From Thioalkalivibrio sp. XN8 (GTDB taxonomy: Bacteria > Pseudomonadota > Gammaproteobacteria > Steroidobacterales > XN24), in contig NZ_JAALFH010000049.1 in assembly GCF_011058255.1 (NCBI RefSeq), positions 1-52,729 on the forward strand: a stretch of 52,729 nucleotides of DNA, given 5' to 3'. The notes beneath the pieces are model-generated. The model was not told the origin of the DNA. It saw only the letters and a program-made list of their open reading frames with translations, and searched no databases. The position numbers and the translations under genes were made by a program. This document shows positions 1-8,955 of this stretch, piece by piece. Every line of letters starts with the position of its first letter. The first letter of the stretch is position 1.

Positions 1-419
1 GCTGCGGCCTCGGGCGCCGGCAGGAAGACCGGCGGATCCAGCAGCACCGTGTACTCGCGCAGGATGCGGCCGCCGCTCCAGCTGGCCTCGAGCAGGAAGG
101 TCATGAAAGGCTCGACGATCGCGCTGGCGGAGGTGATGCGAATCACCGCGCCGCCGGGGCCGTTGCGCACCACCTGGAACTGCAGCTCGTCGAAATAGGC
201 CGGCCGCGCCAGCCCGTAGCGGCTGAAGGCATCGGCGGAAGCGAGCTCGACCTCGAGGCTCTCGAGTTCGCCGGGGCCAGCCACGCTCAGGCCGATCTCG
301 GCGTCGAAGGGCTGGTTGAGGTAAGAGTTGAGCCGAATCTCGCCAAGGCCGAGCGACAAGGCCGCGCCCGGTGCAAGGATCAGAGAAAGCACCCCAATAA
401 AAATCAGCTTGCGCGACAT
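1..419 (-). CDS. fimV: FimV N-terminal fragment, pilus-assembly/polar hub protein (truncated by window edge)
   Basis: The 139 codons visible begin at ATG (complement of 417-419) with a signal peptide (MSRKLIFIGVLSLILAPGAA). The mature start reads LGLGEIRLNSYLNQPFDAEI, the hallmark N-terminal block of FimV, followed by the small beta-domain ending near RILREYTVLLDPPVFLP. FimV is an inner-membrane, peptidoglycan-binding polar organiser for type IV pilus assembly and twitching. The LysM and C-terminal TPR regions lie outside the window. The gene sits 102 bp downstream of asd on the same strand, as in many gammaproteobacteria. The intervening 420-521 carries an AT-richer stretch near 500-520 that may hold its own promoter. 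Confidence 0.9.
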   Translation of the reverse strand, partial: MSRKLIFIGVLSLILAPGAALSLGLGEIRLNSYLNQPFDAEIGLSVAGPGELESLEVELASADAFSRYGLARPAYFDELQFQVVRNGPGGAVIRITSASAIVEPFMTFLLEASWSGGRILREYTVLLDPPVFLPAPEAA

Positions 420-521
420 TGTCACTCCCTGGCTGCGACCCTGCGCAGGCGCGCCACGACCGAGGCCCGGCCGCCGTGCGCCATCAACAAAACCGTTTCA
501 CATAATTTGCGGAATATAGAC

Positions 522-1550
522 TTACAGCTGGTTTTTTACAAAAGTTTCAGCAATCTGCACGCTGTTCAAAGCGGCGCCCTTGCGGATGTTGTCCGCCACG
601 ATCCACATGCTCAGGCCGCGGGGATGCGAGATATCCTCCCGGATACGCCCGACGAAAACCGGGTCGGCCCCGCTCGCATCGGTGGCCGCCGTCGGGTAGC
701 CGCCGGGCTGCCGGCGGTCCAGAACCTGGATCCCAGGCGACTTCCTTAACAGGCTGCGCGCCTGCCGCGCCGTGATCTTGTCCACGGTTTCGAAGTGTAC
801 CGCCTCCGAGTGGCCGAAGAACACCGGGATGCGGACGGCGGTCGCGTTCACGCCGATGGCCGGATCGTCGAAGATCTTGCGCGTCTCCCAGCACATCTTC
901 ATCTCTTCCCGGGTGTAGCCGTTGTCCTCGAAGACATCGATCTGGGGCAGCGCATTGAAAGCCAGCTGGCGGGGGGTGAGCATCTCGCCCAGCGGCCGGC
1001 CGTTCATCAGCTGCGCGGTCTGGCGCGCGAGCTCCTCGAGCATGCTGCGGCCGGCGCCGGACACCGACTGGTAGGTGGCCACGTTGATGCGCGTAATGCC
1101 GACGGCGTCGTAGATCGGTTTCAGGGCCACCACCATCTGGATGGTGGAGCAATTCGGGTTGGCGATGATGTTGCGCTGGCGCGCCCCCTCGAGCGCCTCG
1201 GGATTGACCTCCGGCACGACCAGCGGCACGTCGTCGTCGTACCGGAAGCAGGAGGTGTTGTCGATCACCATGGCGCCGGCCGCCGCCGCCCGGGGCGCGT
1301 GCTCGCGCGAGACCGAGCCGCCGGCCGAGAACAGGGCCAGGTCCACGCCCGCGAAATCGAACGTCGCGAGATCCCCGACCAGCTGCGAGCGGCCCGCGAA
1401 CCCGAGCCGCGTGCCGGCCGAGCGCTCGCTGGCGAGGAGGTGCAGCTCCCGGACCGGGAACTTGCGCTCCTCGAGACAGGCCAGCATGGCCTCGCCGACC
1501 AGCCCGGTCGCGCCCACCACCGCCACCGAAAAGCCCTGTTTACTGCTCAT
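522..1550 (-). CDS. asd: Aspartate-semialdehyde dehydrogenase
   Basis: A 342-residue Asd. It reduces aspartyl-4-phosphate to aspartate semialdehyde with NADPH, feeding lysine, diaminopimelate, threonine and methionine synthesis. The Rossmann motif GATGLVGE is at residues 13-20. The catalytic cysteine is Cys134 in ANPNCST, and the active-site blocks SVSGAGRSM and HSEAVHFE are present. Length is normal for the family. The ATG overlaps the stop of the upstream MFS gene (ATGA at 1547-1550), so translation is probably coupled. fimV follows downstream. Confidence 0.97.
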   Translation of the reverse strand: MSSKQGFSVAVVGATGLVGEAMLACLEERKFPVRELHLLASERSAGTRLGFAGRSQLVGDLATFDFAGVDLALFSAGGSVSREHAPRAAAAGAMVIDNTSCFRYDDDVPLVVPEVNPEALEGARQRNIIANPNCSTIQMVVALKPIYDAVGITRINVATYQSVSGAGRSMLEELARQTAQLMNGRPLGEMLTPRQLAFNALPQIDVFEDNGYTREEMKMCWETRKIFDDPAIGVNATAVRIPVFFGHSEAVHFETVDKITARQARSLLRKSPGIQVLDRRQPGGYPTAATDASGADPVFVGRIREDISHPRGLSMWIVADNIRKGAALNSVQIAETFVKNQL

Positions 1551-2788
1551 CGCTCACCCGTATGCCCGTCGTCGCTGCCCGTCGCCCCGGCCGGCGCCGC
1601 CGCCGCGCCCTCGTAGCCGGCGAGTCCGCGCCAGGCAACCAGCGCGGCGATGCCGGCCAGCGCGGCGGCTCCCGTCCAGGTCAGCGCCGGCCCGCCCGCC
1701 GACCACGCGTAGCCGCTGGCGAGGCTGCCGAGCGCGCCGCCGACCCCGAATCCCACCGCACTGTACAACGCCTGCCCCCTGCCTTGCAGCCTGCCCGGGA
1801 AGGCCCGGTGGATCAGCAGCACGGCCACGGCGTGGAACAGGCCGAAGGCCGCCATGTGCAGGGTCTGGGCGAACACCAGGACCGGCAGCCAGGCGGCGCC
1901 CCAGGCGGTAAGCAGCCAGCGCAGCGAACTCGCCGCCAGCGCGAAGACCAGCAGCGGGCGCGAGCCGAAGCGCTCGATCAGCCAGGGCGTGGCCAGGAAC
2001 ACCAGCACCTCGGCGGCGACCCCCCAGGCCCAGAACAGCCCGGCGACCGCGGTGCTGTAGCCCAGGCGATCGAGGTAGATGGTGAAGAACACGTAGTAGG
2101 GCCCGAACGCGGCCTGCTGCAACGCGCAGACCACCAGGAGGGCCAGCACCCACGGCCGCCGCAGCGCCGGGCCGAGGCGGAAGGACGAGCTCGCGCCGGC
2201 GGTTGCGGGCGCCGGCGGCACCAGCCAGATCGTGATCATGGTCGCGGCCACGATCAGCAGGAGCCCCAGCGGCACCAGGCCGACCCGCGCGCCGGCGAAC
2301 ACCAGCCCGCCCAGGATCACCGCCACGATGAAGCCCACCGAGCCCCACAGCCGCACCAGGCCGTAGCGATGCGGCCGGGTTCCGAGGTGGTTCAGCGTGG
2401 TGGCTTCGAACTGCGGCAGCAGGCCGGTCCACGGCAGGGCGAAGGCGGCGAGTCCTATGGCCGTGGCGAGGAAGCCCGACGCGCCCCACAACAGCGCCGC
2501 GCCGCCGGTGGCCAGCAGCGCCCCGACGCGCAGGGTCAGGTCGCGCCGCCCGCTGCGGTCCGCGGCCCAGCCCCAGAAGCCCGGCGCCAGGATGCGCATC
2601 GCCATCGGGATGGCCATCAGCTGGCCGATGGCGACGGCGCTGAAACCCTGGTGCTGGAGATAGAAAGCGAAGTACGGCACGATCACGCCGATCGCGCCGA
2701 AGTAGCACAGGTAGAAGGCAGACAGCCGCGGATACAGGCCCGCCGGCACCTCCTGGGCCGGGGCGTTGCCGGCCTCAGGCAGGGGCAT
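1547..2788 (-). CDS. MFS transporter, HcaT/MFS_1-like family
   Basis: A predicted 413-residue inner-membrane transporter with about 12 hydrophobic segments. The N-terminal half has [20 protein letters not shown], the loop [11 protein letters not shown] and the block [15 protein letters not shown], which is characteristic of the 3-phenylpropionate transporter (HcaT/YfhS-like) subfamily. The substrate cannot be inferred. I place the start at the ATG at 2788, which overlaps the end of aroC by 14 bp. An ATG at 2818 would add ten Arg/Cys-rich residues not expected at an MFS N terminus. The stop overlaps the asd start (ATGA). Placement between aroC and asd suggests co-transcription with amino-acid genes but does not define the substrate. 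Confidence 0.85.
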   Translation of the reverse strand: MPLPEAGNAPAQEVPAGLYPRLSAFYLCYFGAIGVIVPYFAFYLQHQGFSAVAIGQLMAIPMAMRILAPGFWGWAADRSGRRDLTLRVGALLATGGAALLWGASGFLATAIGLAAFALPWTGLLPQFEATTLNHLGTRPHRYGLVRLWGSVGFIVAVILGGLVFAGARVGLVPLGLLLIVAATMITIWLVPPAPATAGASSSFRLGPALRRPWVLALLVVCALQQAAFGPYYVFFTIYLDRLGYSTAVAGLFWAWGVAAEVLVFLATPWLIERFGSRPLLVFALAASSLRWLLTAWGAAWLPVLVFAQTLHMAAFGLFHAVAVLLIHRAFPGRLQGRGQALYSAVGFGVGGALGSLASGYAWSAGGPALTWTGAAALAGIAALVAWRGLAGYEGAAAAPAGATGSDDGHTGER

Positions 2789-3875
2789 CGGGCAGCGCCG
2801 GCGCGCCCGGCACGACACCCGCGTTCTGGCCCCGATGACGCAAGAGGTGATCCATCAGCACCAGCGCCAGCATCGCCTCGGCGATCGGGGTGGCGCGCAG
2901 CCCGACGCAGGGATCGTGCCGGCCCGTGGTCACGACCTCGGCCGCTTCGCCGCGCACGTTCACCGTGCGTCCCGGCAGGCGCAGGCTGGAAGTGGGCTTG
3001 ATCGCCATGCTGACGCGGATCGCCTGGCCGGAGGAAATGCCCCCCAGCGTGCCGCCCGCATGGTTGGACAGGAAGCCGCCGGGCGTGATCTCGTCGCGGT
3101 GCTCGGTGCCCTGCTGCTCGACCACGGCAAAGCCGTCGCCGATCTCGACGCCCTTGACGGCGTTGATGCCCATCATGGCGTGCGCGATGTCGGCGTCGAG
3201 CTTGTCGAACACCGGCTCGCCGAGACCCGGCGGCACGCCGGTGGCGATGACGTTCACCCGCGCGCCGATGGAGTCGCCCGACTTGCGCAGCCGGTCCATG
3301 TACGCTTCGAGCTCGGGCACCCGGGCGGGGTCCGGGCAGAAGAAGGGATTGTCGTCGACCGTGTCGAGGGCGACCGGCTCGAGCCGGATCGGCCCGAGCT
3401 GGGCCAGCCAGCCGCGGATGTCGACGCCCAGCCGGGTCGCGAGGTATTTCCGCGCCACGGCCCCGGCCGCCACGCGCATCACCGTCTCGCGCGCGCTCGA
3501 GCGGCCGCCGCCGCGGTAATCCCGGAAGCCGTACTTGTAGGCCCAGGTGTAGTCGGCGTGGCCCGGCCGGAAGAGCTCGGCGATTTTCGCGTAGTCCTTC
3601 GGCTTGGCGTCCACGTTCTCCACCACCAGGCCGATCGGCGCGCCCGTGGTGCGACCCTCGTACACGCCCGACATGATGCGGACGCGATCGGGCTCGCGGC
3701 GCTGGCTGACGTGGCGCGACTTGCCGCTGCGGCGGCGCTCGATGTCGCGCTGGAGGTCTTCCTCGTCCAGCTCCAGCCCCGGCGGGCAGCCGTCGATGAT
3801 GCAGCCGAGGCCGGGGCCGTGGCTCTCGCCGAAAGTGGTGACGGTGAAACTGCGGCCGAAAGTATTGCCCGACAT
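2775..3875 (-). CDS. aroC: Chorismate synthase
   Basis: A 366-residue AroC. It makes chorismate from 5-enolpyruvylshikimate-3-phosphate using reduced FMN, the last shared step of aromatic amino-acid synthesis. The start [20 protein letters not shown] is diagnostic. Also present are [10 protein letters not shown], the [11 protein letters not shown] signature, and the C-terminal block [18 protein letters not shown]. The ATG at 3873-3875 overlaps the prmB stop (TGATG), a conserved prmB-aroC pairing in gammaproteobacteria. The last codons overlap the MFS gene start. Confidence 0.97.
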   Translation of the reverse strand: MSGNTFGRSFTVTTFGESHGPGLGCIIDGCPPGLELDEEDLQRDIERRRSGKSRHVSQRREPDRVRIMSGVYEGRTTGAPIGLVVENVDAKPKDYAKIAELFRPGHADYTWAYKYGFRDYRGGGRSSARETVMRVAAGAVARKYLATRLGVDIRGWLAQLGPIRLEPVALDTVDDNPFFCPDPARVPELEAYMDRLRKSGDSIGARVNVIATGVPPGLGEPVFDKLDADIAHAMMGINAVKGVEIGDGFAVVEQQGTEHRDEITPGGFLSNHAGGTLGGISSGQAIRVSMAIKPTSSLRLPGRTVNVRGEAAEVVTTGRHDPCVGLRATPIAEAMLALVLMDHLLRHRGQNAGVVPGAPALPDAPA

Positions 3876-4771
3876 CAGACCAGTTCCTCCGCGGTCAGGA
3901 GGAACACGCCGCTGCCGCCGCGCTCGAATTCCAGCCAGGTGAACGGCAGGTCCGGCCAGGCGTCCATGACCGCGGCGGCGGAATTGCCGACTTCGACCAC
4001 CAGCACGCCTTCTTCGGCGAGGTGATCGCGCGCCCCCTCGAGGATGCGGCGCACGATCGCCAGCCCGTCCTCCGCCGCGCGCAGGGCGAGGTCGGGCTCG
4101 TGGCGGTATTCCGGCGGCAGCCCGGCCATCTCGGTGTCGCCCACGTAGGGCGGGTTGCTGACGATGAGCTCGTAGCGCCGGCCCTCCACCGGCGCCCACA
4201 GGTCGCCCTCCAGCACCTGGACCTGGTCCTCCAGCCCGTGGCGCGCCACGTTGCGGCGCGCGACCTCGAGGGCCCCGGGCGACAGCTCTACGGCATCGAC
4301 CTCCGCCGCGGGGAACGCCATGGCGCAGGCGACGGCGATGCAGCCGCTGCCGGTGCACAGGTCCAGCACCCGGGTCACGCCGTCCTCGCGCACCCAGGGC
4401 TGGAAGCCCTGCGCCGCCAGCTCGGCGAAGGGCGAGCGGGGAATCAGCACGCGCGGGTCGACATGGAACGGCAGCCCGGCGAACCAGGCCTCGCCGACGA
4501 GGTAAGGCGCCGGCACCCGCTCCTCGACGCGGCGTTCGAGCAGGGCCGCCACCGCCTTGCGCTCGGGCTTCGTCAGGCGGGCGCCGTACAACTCGCGCGG
4601 CAGGTCGTGGCCGAGATGCAGGGCATGGCGCACCAGCACCAGCGCCTCGTCCACCGGGTTGTCGGTGCCGTGGCCGTAATGCAGGCCGGCCGCGGCGAAG
4701 CGGCTGGCGCCCCGGCGCACGAAGTCGGCAATGGTCTTCAGCCCCTGGTAGGGATGGTCGTTGGAACTCAC
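3875..4771 (-). CDS. prmB: Ribosomal protein L3 N5-glutamine methyltransferase
   Basis: A 298-residue HemK-family SAM methyltransferase. The SAM site reads [18 protein letters not shown], followed by [16 protein letters not shown], and the glutamine-binding motif is NPPY in [10 protein letters not shown]. The block [20 protein letters not shown] separates PrmB from the release-factor methylase PrmC. PrmB methylates a glutamine on ribosomal protein L3. I choose the GTG at 4769-4771 ([20 protein letters not shown]) because family homology starts just after it and upstream codons lack homology. It overlaps aroC by one base. Confidence 0.94.
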   Translation of the reverse strand: MSSNDHPYQGLKTIADFVRRGASRFAAAGLHYGHGTDNPVDEALVLVRHALHLGHDLPRELYGARLTKPERKAVAALLERRVEERVPAPYLVGEAWFAGLPFHVDPRVLIPRSPFAELAAQGFQPWVREDGVTRVLDLCTGSGCIAVACAMAFPAAEVDAVELSPGALEVARRNVARHGLEDQVQVLEGDLWAPVEGRRYELIVSNPPYVGDTEMAGLPPEYRHEPDLALRAAEDGLAIVRRILEGARDHLAEEGVLVVEVGNSAAAVMDAWPDLPFTWLEFERGGSGVFLLTAEELV

Positions 4772-4857
4772 GGCGGCACTTTGTCCCGGGGCCCCCCGCG
4801 GGCCAGGACGCTCATCATAACCGAGCCCCGCGCAGTGGCGGTCGCGCCGCCAGGCTG

Positions 4858-4866
4858 TGAGATAAT
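4858..4866 (+). promoter_or_regulatory. Candidate extended -10 promoter for the SCO gene
   Basis: TGAGATAAT at 4858-4866 matches an extended -10 (TGN plus GATAAT). No good -35 is visible about 17 bp upstream, as expected for an extended -10. Transcription would start around 4873, right at the second ATG (4874). This argues that the first ATG (4865, inside the -10) is not used and that the message may be almost leaderless. Confidence 0.35.
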
Positions 4867-4873
4867 GCCCGGC

Positions 4874-5494
4874 ATGCCCAGGAACACCTTTCTCGCCATC
4901 GCCATCGTGCTGGCCATCGCAGCGGCCGTCGCCGGCGCCTGGCTCGCGGCCAATCTCGGCGCGCCGCAGCCGCCCGAACAGGCCCGCGTACTCACCACCC
5001 CGCGGCCGGTGCCCGCCGTGCCGGCGATCGACCAGGCCGGGCAGCCGTTCGGCCCCGAGGCGCTCCGCGGCCGCTGGACCATGGTGTTCTTCGGCTTCAC
5101 CCACTGCCCGGACATCTGTCCCGCCACCCTCCAGGTGCTGGCCGGCGCGCGCCAGCTGCTCGACGACCTGCCGCCCGAGGAGATGCCGGCGGTGGTGATG
5201 ATCTCGGTCGACCCGGGCCGCGACACGCCGGAGCGCCTGGCCGAGTACGTGCCGTTCTTCCACCCGGAGTTCCGCGGCGTGCATGTGCCGGCGGCGAACC
5301 TGGCCGAGCTCACGCGCGTCTTCGGCGCCGCCTATGCCTACTCGCCGGCCGGCGACGACAGCTACACCGTCGACCACACGGCGTCGCTGTTCCTGGTCGA
5401 CCCGCAGGCGCGGGTGGCGGCCGTATTCCCGACCCCCCACACCGCGGCCGGCGTCGCCAGCGACCTGCGCCGCATCATCGAACTGGAGAAGTGA
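4874..5494 (+). CDS. SCO1/SenC/PrrC-family copper chaperone
   Basis: A 206-residue membrane-anchored thioredoxin-fold protein. It has one N-terminal transmembrane segment (NTFLAIAIVLAIAAAVAGAW), then FGFTHCPDICPATL with the CxxxC copper-binding cysteines, and the conserved ligand histidine in YTVDHTASLFL. SCO proteins deliver copper to the CuA site of cytochrome c oxidase from the periplasmic face. I choose ATG 4874; ATG 4865 in the same frame would add three residues but lies inside a probable -10 box. The stop is three bases before the next gene, a second copper chaperone, and the two are expected to act together. Confidence 0.93.
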   Translation: MPRNTFLAIAIVLAIAAAVAGAWLAANLGAPQPPEQARVLTTPRPVPAVPAIDQAGQPFGPEALRGRWTMVFFGFTHCPDICPATLQVLAGARQLLDDLPPEEMPAVVMISVDPGRDTPERLAEYVPFFHPEFRGVHVPAANLAELTRVFGAAYAYSPAGDDSYTVDHTASLFLVDPQARVAAVFPTPHTAAGVASDLRRIIELEK

Positions 5495-5496
5495 CG

Positions 5497-5973
5497 ATGA
5501 GACTGATCGTTCTCGCCGCCGCAGCGTTGCTGGCGGCCTGCGCCCCTGACCAGGATGCCCCGCCGGCCGCGACTTCCGCCGCTCCGGCCGCCTCGAGCGC
5601 CGCCGCAGCGCCGGCCGTCACCGGCGCCTGGGTGCGCCAGGTGCCGCCGGCCGCGCGGATGACCGCCGGCTATCTGCAAATCACCAACCCGGGCAGCGAG
5701 CCGCTGGTGATCGTCGGCGCCGAGAGCCCGCTGTTCAACGCCGTCGAGGTGCATGGCACCGAGATGGTGGACGGCATGGCGCGCATGCGCCTCCAGGACA
5801 GCGTCACCGTGGCGCCGGGAGACACCGTCAGCTTCGAGCCGGGCGGCCTGCACCTGATGCTGATGCAGGCCGTCGAGACCATCCCGAGCGAGGGCGAAAT
5901 CCCGCTCGCGCTGCTGCTGGCCGACGGCAGCCGGATCGACTTCACGGCGCCGGTGGGGCAGCCGGCCCAATAA
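5497..5973 (+). CDS. PCuA(C) periplasmic copper chaperone, lipoprotein
   Basis: A 158-residue protein of the PCuAC (DUF461) family. The start MRLIVLAAAALLAAC carries a lipobox (LLAAC), predicting an outer-face lipoprotein, followed by an Ala/Pro/Ser-rich linker. The copper site is visible as the His/Met array: VEVHGTEMVDGMARM, then FEPGGLHLMLM, matching the H(M)x10Mx21HxM pattern. These proteins pass Cu(I) to SCO and the oxidase. The start is ATG 5497 behind GGAGAA at 5484-5489; GTG 5491 would overlap the SCO stop. The TAA overlaps the psd ATG (TAATG). Confidence 0.9.
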   Translation: MRLIVLAAAALLAACAPDQDAPPAATSAAPAASSAAAAPAVTGAWVRQVPPAARMTAGYLQITNPGSEPLVIVGAESPLFNAVEVHGTEMVDGMARMRLQDSVTVAPGDTVSFEPGGLHLMLMQAVETIPSEGEIPLALLLADGSRIDFTAPVGQPAQ

Positions 5974-6824
5974 TGACGGCGCGCCTGTTCGCCTGGTTCC
6001 AGTACCTGCTGCCGCAACATGCGCTGTCGCGGCTGGTGGGGTGGCTGGGACGGCTCGAGCAGCCGTGGGCGCGGACCGCGCTGGTGCGGGGCTTCCTCGC
6101 GCTGTTCCGGCAGGTGGACCTGGAGGAGGCGGCCGAGCCCGACCCCCTGGCCTACGCCAGCTTCAATGCATTCTTCACCCGCGCGCTGGCGCCCGGCACC
6201 CGGCCCATGCCCGCCGATCCGCAGGCGCTGGCCTGCCCGGTCGACGGGCGGGTCAGCCAGTGCGCCGGCCTGGTGGACGGCACGCTGCTGCAGGCCAAGG
6301 GCTTCCGCTACCGGCTCGACCGGCTGCTCGGCGCTCCGGCACCGCCCGCACTGGCGGGCGGCAGCTTCGCCACCATGTACCTGGCGCCGTACGACTACCA
6401 TCGCATTCACGCGCCGGCCGATTGCCGCCTGGTGGAAATGCGCTACCTGCCGGGCGCGCTGTTCAGCGTCAACGGCGCCACCGTCAGCGCCGTGCCCCGG
6501 CTGTTCGCCCGCAACGAGCGCGTGGTGTGCCTGTTCGAGACGGCCTTCGGCCCGATGGCCATGGTGCTGGTCGGCGCGCTCAATGTCGGCTCGATCGCCA
6601 CCACCTGGGCCGGCGAGGTGGCGCCCGGCGCCGACCGCCAGGCCCACGCCTGGCGCTACCCGGAGAGCGGGCCCGGCGCGGTGCGCCTGGCGCGCGGCGA
6701 GGAACTCGGGCGCTTCAATTTTGGCTCGACGGTGATCGTGGTCCTGCCGGAAGGCGGGCCGCGGTTCGCTGACACCATCCGCGCCGAGCGCCGGGTGCGG
6801 CTGGGCGAGACGCTCGCCGCCTGA
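5973..6824 (+). CDS. psd: Phosphatidylserine decarboxylase proenzyme
   Basis: A 283-residue Psd, which makes phosphatidylethanolamine at the inner membrane. The self-cleavage motif is FNFGSTVIVV: cleavage between Gly251 and Ser252 would generate the pyruvoyl group. The usual residue before GST is Leu, here Phe, a conservative change. Other family blocks are SFNAFFTRAL near residue 63, CPVDGRVSQ, and YLAPYDYHRIHAP with the catalytic His. The ATG overlaps the stop of the copper chaperone gene, so it is probably translated from the same message. The link to copper delivery may just be operon packing. Confidence 0.96.
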   Translation: MTARLFAWFQYLLPQHALSRLVGWLGRLEQPWARTALVRGFLALFRQVDLEEAAEPDPLAYASFNAFFTRALAPGTRPMPADPQALACPVDGRVSQCAGLVDGTLLQAKGFRYRLDRLLGAPAPPALAGGSFATMYLAPYDYHRIHAPADCRLVEMRYLPGALFSVNGATVSAVPRLFARNERVVCLFETAFGPMAMVLVGALNVGSIATTWAGEVAPGADRQAHAWRYPESGPGAVRLARGEELGRFNFGSTVIVVLPEGGPRFADTIRAERRVRLGETLAA

Positions 6825-6836
6825 CCCGGCCGCCGG

Positions 6837-7316
6837 CTACCACGCCAGCGCTGCGGCCAGCGTCTCGAGCCCGGCCGCGTCGGCGGCATCGAAGCGCGCC
6901 GGCTCCGGGCTGTCGATATCCAGCACGCCGATGATCGCGCCGGTCCCGTCCCGCAGCGGCACCACCACCTCCGAGCGGGAGGCTGCGTCGCAGGCGATAT
7001 GGCCGGGGAAGGCATGGACGTCGTCGACGCGCTGGCTGCGCCGCTCGGCCACCGCGGCGCCGCAGACGCCCCGGCCGACCGGGATGCGCACGCAGGCCGG
7101 CTTGCCCTGGAACGGGCCCAGCACCAGCTCGTCGCCCTGCAGGAAGTAGAAGCCGGCCCAGTTGATGCGCGGCAGCGCCTGGAACACCAGCGCGGCGACG
7201 TTCGCCGCGTTCGCCACGCGGTCGGGCTCGCCCGCGGTCAGGGCGCGGGCCTGGGCGGTGAGCTCGCGGTAGAAAGCCGGCTTGTCGGCGTAATCGGGCG
7301 CGCTGGTCTCGTGCAT
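6837..7316 (-). CDS. msrC: Free methionine-(R)-sulfoxide reductase, GAF type
   Basis: A 159-residue GAF-domain protein. The three catalytic/resolving cysteines fall at Cys75 (GKPACVRIP), Cys85 (GRGVCGAA) and Cys109 (GHIACDAAS). Their spacing of 10 and 24 equals that of E. coli fRMsr (YebR/MsrC). The family reduces free Met-R-SO using thioredoxin, repairing oxidised methionine. NWAGFYFLQGDELVLGPFQG is also typical. The ATG is at 7314-7316. The gene lies 38 bp downstream of epmA on the same strand and converges on psd with a 12-bp gap. Confidence 0.93.
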   Translation of the reverse strand: MHETSAPDYADKPAFYRELTAQARALTAGEPDRVANAANVAALVFQALPRINWAGFYFLQGDELVLGPFQGKPACVRIPVGRGVCGAAVAERRSQRVDDVHAFPGHIACDAASRSEVVVPLRDGTGAIIGVLDIDSPEPARFDAADAAGLETLAAALAW

Positions 7317-7354
7317 CGTTGAATCCTCAGTCGTGGTGCCGCGCGACGGCCGGC

Positions 7355-8350
7355 TCAGGCATCGCCCCAGCCGAACGCCAGCACGGTGCGGATATCATCG
7401 GCCCCGGCCAGCAGCATGACCAGCCGGTCGAAACCCAGCGCCACGCCGGCGCAGGCCGGCAGGCCGTGCTCCAGGGCCGCCAGGAGCCGCCCGTCCACCG
7501 GCGGCGCCGCCAGCCCGCGGGCGGTGCGCGCGGCCAGGTCGGCGCTGAAGCGGGACCGTTGCTCGGCGGCGTCGGTGAGCTCGTGGAAGCCGTTGGCCAG
7601 CTCCATCCCGCCCAGGAACAGCTCGAAGCGCTCCGCCACCGGCGGGTCGCCGGGACGAACCCGGGCCAGGGCGGCGTGGCTGGCCGGGAACTCGTGAATG
7701 AAGGTGGGCCGCGCCGGATCCAGCGCCGGCTCGACCAACAGCGCCAGCGCCAGGTCGAGGCCCGCGGCGAGGTCGTCCTCGAGCTCTGCCGGCGCGGCGA
7801 CCCCGGCCGCCCGCAAGGCCGTCGCGACCCCGGCGGCGTCGACCGCAAAAGGATCGAAGCCGGCGTGCGCGCGGAAGGCCTCACGGTAGGTCAGGCGCGC
7901 GGTGGGCCCGAGCGGGCGCCGGCCCGCGGCAAGGGCCCGGAGGAAGCCGTCGACCTCGTCCATCAGCCGGGCGGCGTCCCAGCCCACCCGGTACCACTCC
8001 AGCAGGCTGAACTCCGGGTTGTGCCGCCGGCCCTGCTCGCCGCCGCGGAACACCCGGGCCAGCTGCCAGCAGTCGCCCACGCCTGCGGCCAGCAGGCGCT
8101 TCATCGGAAACTCCGGCGAGGTGTGGAGCCAGCCCTCGAGGCCGCCGCCCGGGGCCCGGACCTGCAGGCTCTCGAGGTGCAGGTCGGTGGCCGCCGCGGC
8201 CGAGAGCTGCGGCGTCTCCACCTCGAGCAGCCCGCGCGCCGCAAAGAAGGCGCGGCATTCCGCCAGCAGCGAGGCGCGCAGCCGCAGCGCCGCGAGCGAC
8301 GCCGTCGGCTGCCAGGGCGGGGAATTACTTGACGCGGGAGACGTAGGCAC
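7355..8350 (-). CDS. epmA: EF-P (R)-beta-lysine ligase EpmA (PoxA/GenX)
   Basis: A 331-residue class II lysyl-tRNA-synthetase paralogue lacking the anticodon-binding domain. Class II motifs are visible: [11 protein letters not shown], then [50 protein letters not shown], and the C-terminal [11 protein letters not shown]. EpmA activates (R)-beta-lysine and attaches it to Lys34 of EF-P. The start is the GTG at 8350, the only start codon ahead of the conserved PWQPTAS block; it overlaps efp by 26 bp. With efp adjacent and epmB divergent, the whole modification pathway is encoded here. Confidence 0.94.
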   Translation of the reverse strand: MPTSPASSNSPPWQPTASLAALRLRASLLAECRAFFAARGLLEVETPQLSAAAATDLHLESLQVRAPGGGLEGWLHTSPEFPMKRLLAAGVGDCWQLARVFRGGEQGRRHNPEFSLLEWYRVGWDAARLMDEVDGFLRALAAGRRPLGPTARLTYREAFRAHAGFDPFAVDAAGVATALRAAGVAAPAELEDDLAAGLDLALALLVEPALDPARPTFIHEFPASHAALARVRPGDPPVAERFELFLGGMELANGFHELTDAAEQRSRFSADLAARTARGLAAPPVDGRLLAALEHGLPACAGVALGFDRLVMLLAGADDIRTVLAFGWGDA

Positions 8351-8891
8351 CGGTGCGGGTGTCGACGCGGATCACCTCGCCTTCCTCGATGAACAGCGGC
8401 ACGCGCACCACGGCGCCGGTCTCGAGCTTGGCCGGCTTCTGGCCGCCGGTGGCCGTGTCGCCGCGCACGCCGGGGTCGGTCTCGACGATCTTCAGCTCGA
8501 CGAAGTTGGGCGGCGCGACCAGCAGCGGCTGGCCGTTCCACAGCGTCACCTGGCAGAGATCCTGTTCCTTCAGCCAGTCCTTCGCCTCGCCCACCACCTT
8601 CTCGTCGGCGGCATGCTGCTCGAAGGTGTCGGGCACCATGAAGTGCCAGAACTCGCCGTCGTAGTAGAGGTACTGCATGTCGGTGTCGACGACGTCGGCG
8701 CCCTCGACGGATTCGCCCGACTTGAAGGTCTTCTCGTTGACGCGGCCGGTCTTGAGGTTACGGAGCTTCACCCGGTTGAACGCCTGGCCCTTGCCGGGCT
8801 TGACGAACTCGTTCTCGAGGATGACGCAGGGGTCGCCGTCGAGCAGCAGCTTCAGGCCGGAACGGAACTCGTTGGTACTATAGGTCGCCAT
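8325..8891 (-). CDS. efp: Elongation factor P
   Basis: A 188-residue EF-P with three beta-barrel domains. It binds ribosomes stalled at polyproline stretches and promotes peptide bond formation. The modified residue is Lys34, in the loop [10 protein letters not shown], the EpmA-type lysine. The C terminus [13 protein letters not shown] is typical. The ATG at 8889-8891 faces epmB, with only 64 bp between the two starts, so the divergent promoters must lie in 8892-8955. No strong -35/-10 pair could be picked there. efp and epmA overlap and are probably co-transcribed. Confidence 0.97.
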   Translation of the reverse strand: MATYSTNEFRSGLKLLLDGDPCVILENEFVKPGKGQAFNRVKLRNLKTGRVNEKTFKSGESVEGADVVDTDMQYLYYDGEFWHFMVPDTFEQHAADEKVVGEAKDWLKEQDLCQVTLWNGQPLLVAPPNFVELKIVETDPGVRGDTATGGQKPAKLETGAVVRVPLFIEEGEVIRVDTRTGAYVSRVK

Positions 8892-8955
8892 GGATTTACC
8901 CGCGGGTGGGCCGGTGTCGGGCCGAAATGGGGAAAGTGGTTTGCGTAAGCAGGCA

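Noticed and set aside
2789-2818. ATG 2818 as the MFS transporter start
   Set aside because: It adds an Arg/Cys-rich stretch translated from within aroC; ATG 2788 gives the expected N terminus.
1562-3001. Plus-strand open frame opposite the MFS transporter and aroC
   Set aside because: Antisense, Arg/Gln-rich, no recognisable domain, no ribosome site.
8890-8955. ATG 8890 as the epmB start
   Set aside because: It would overlap the efp start codon and add 22 non-conserved residues; ATG 8956 fits the family better.
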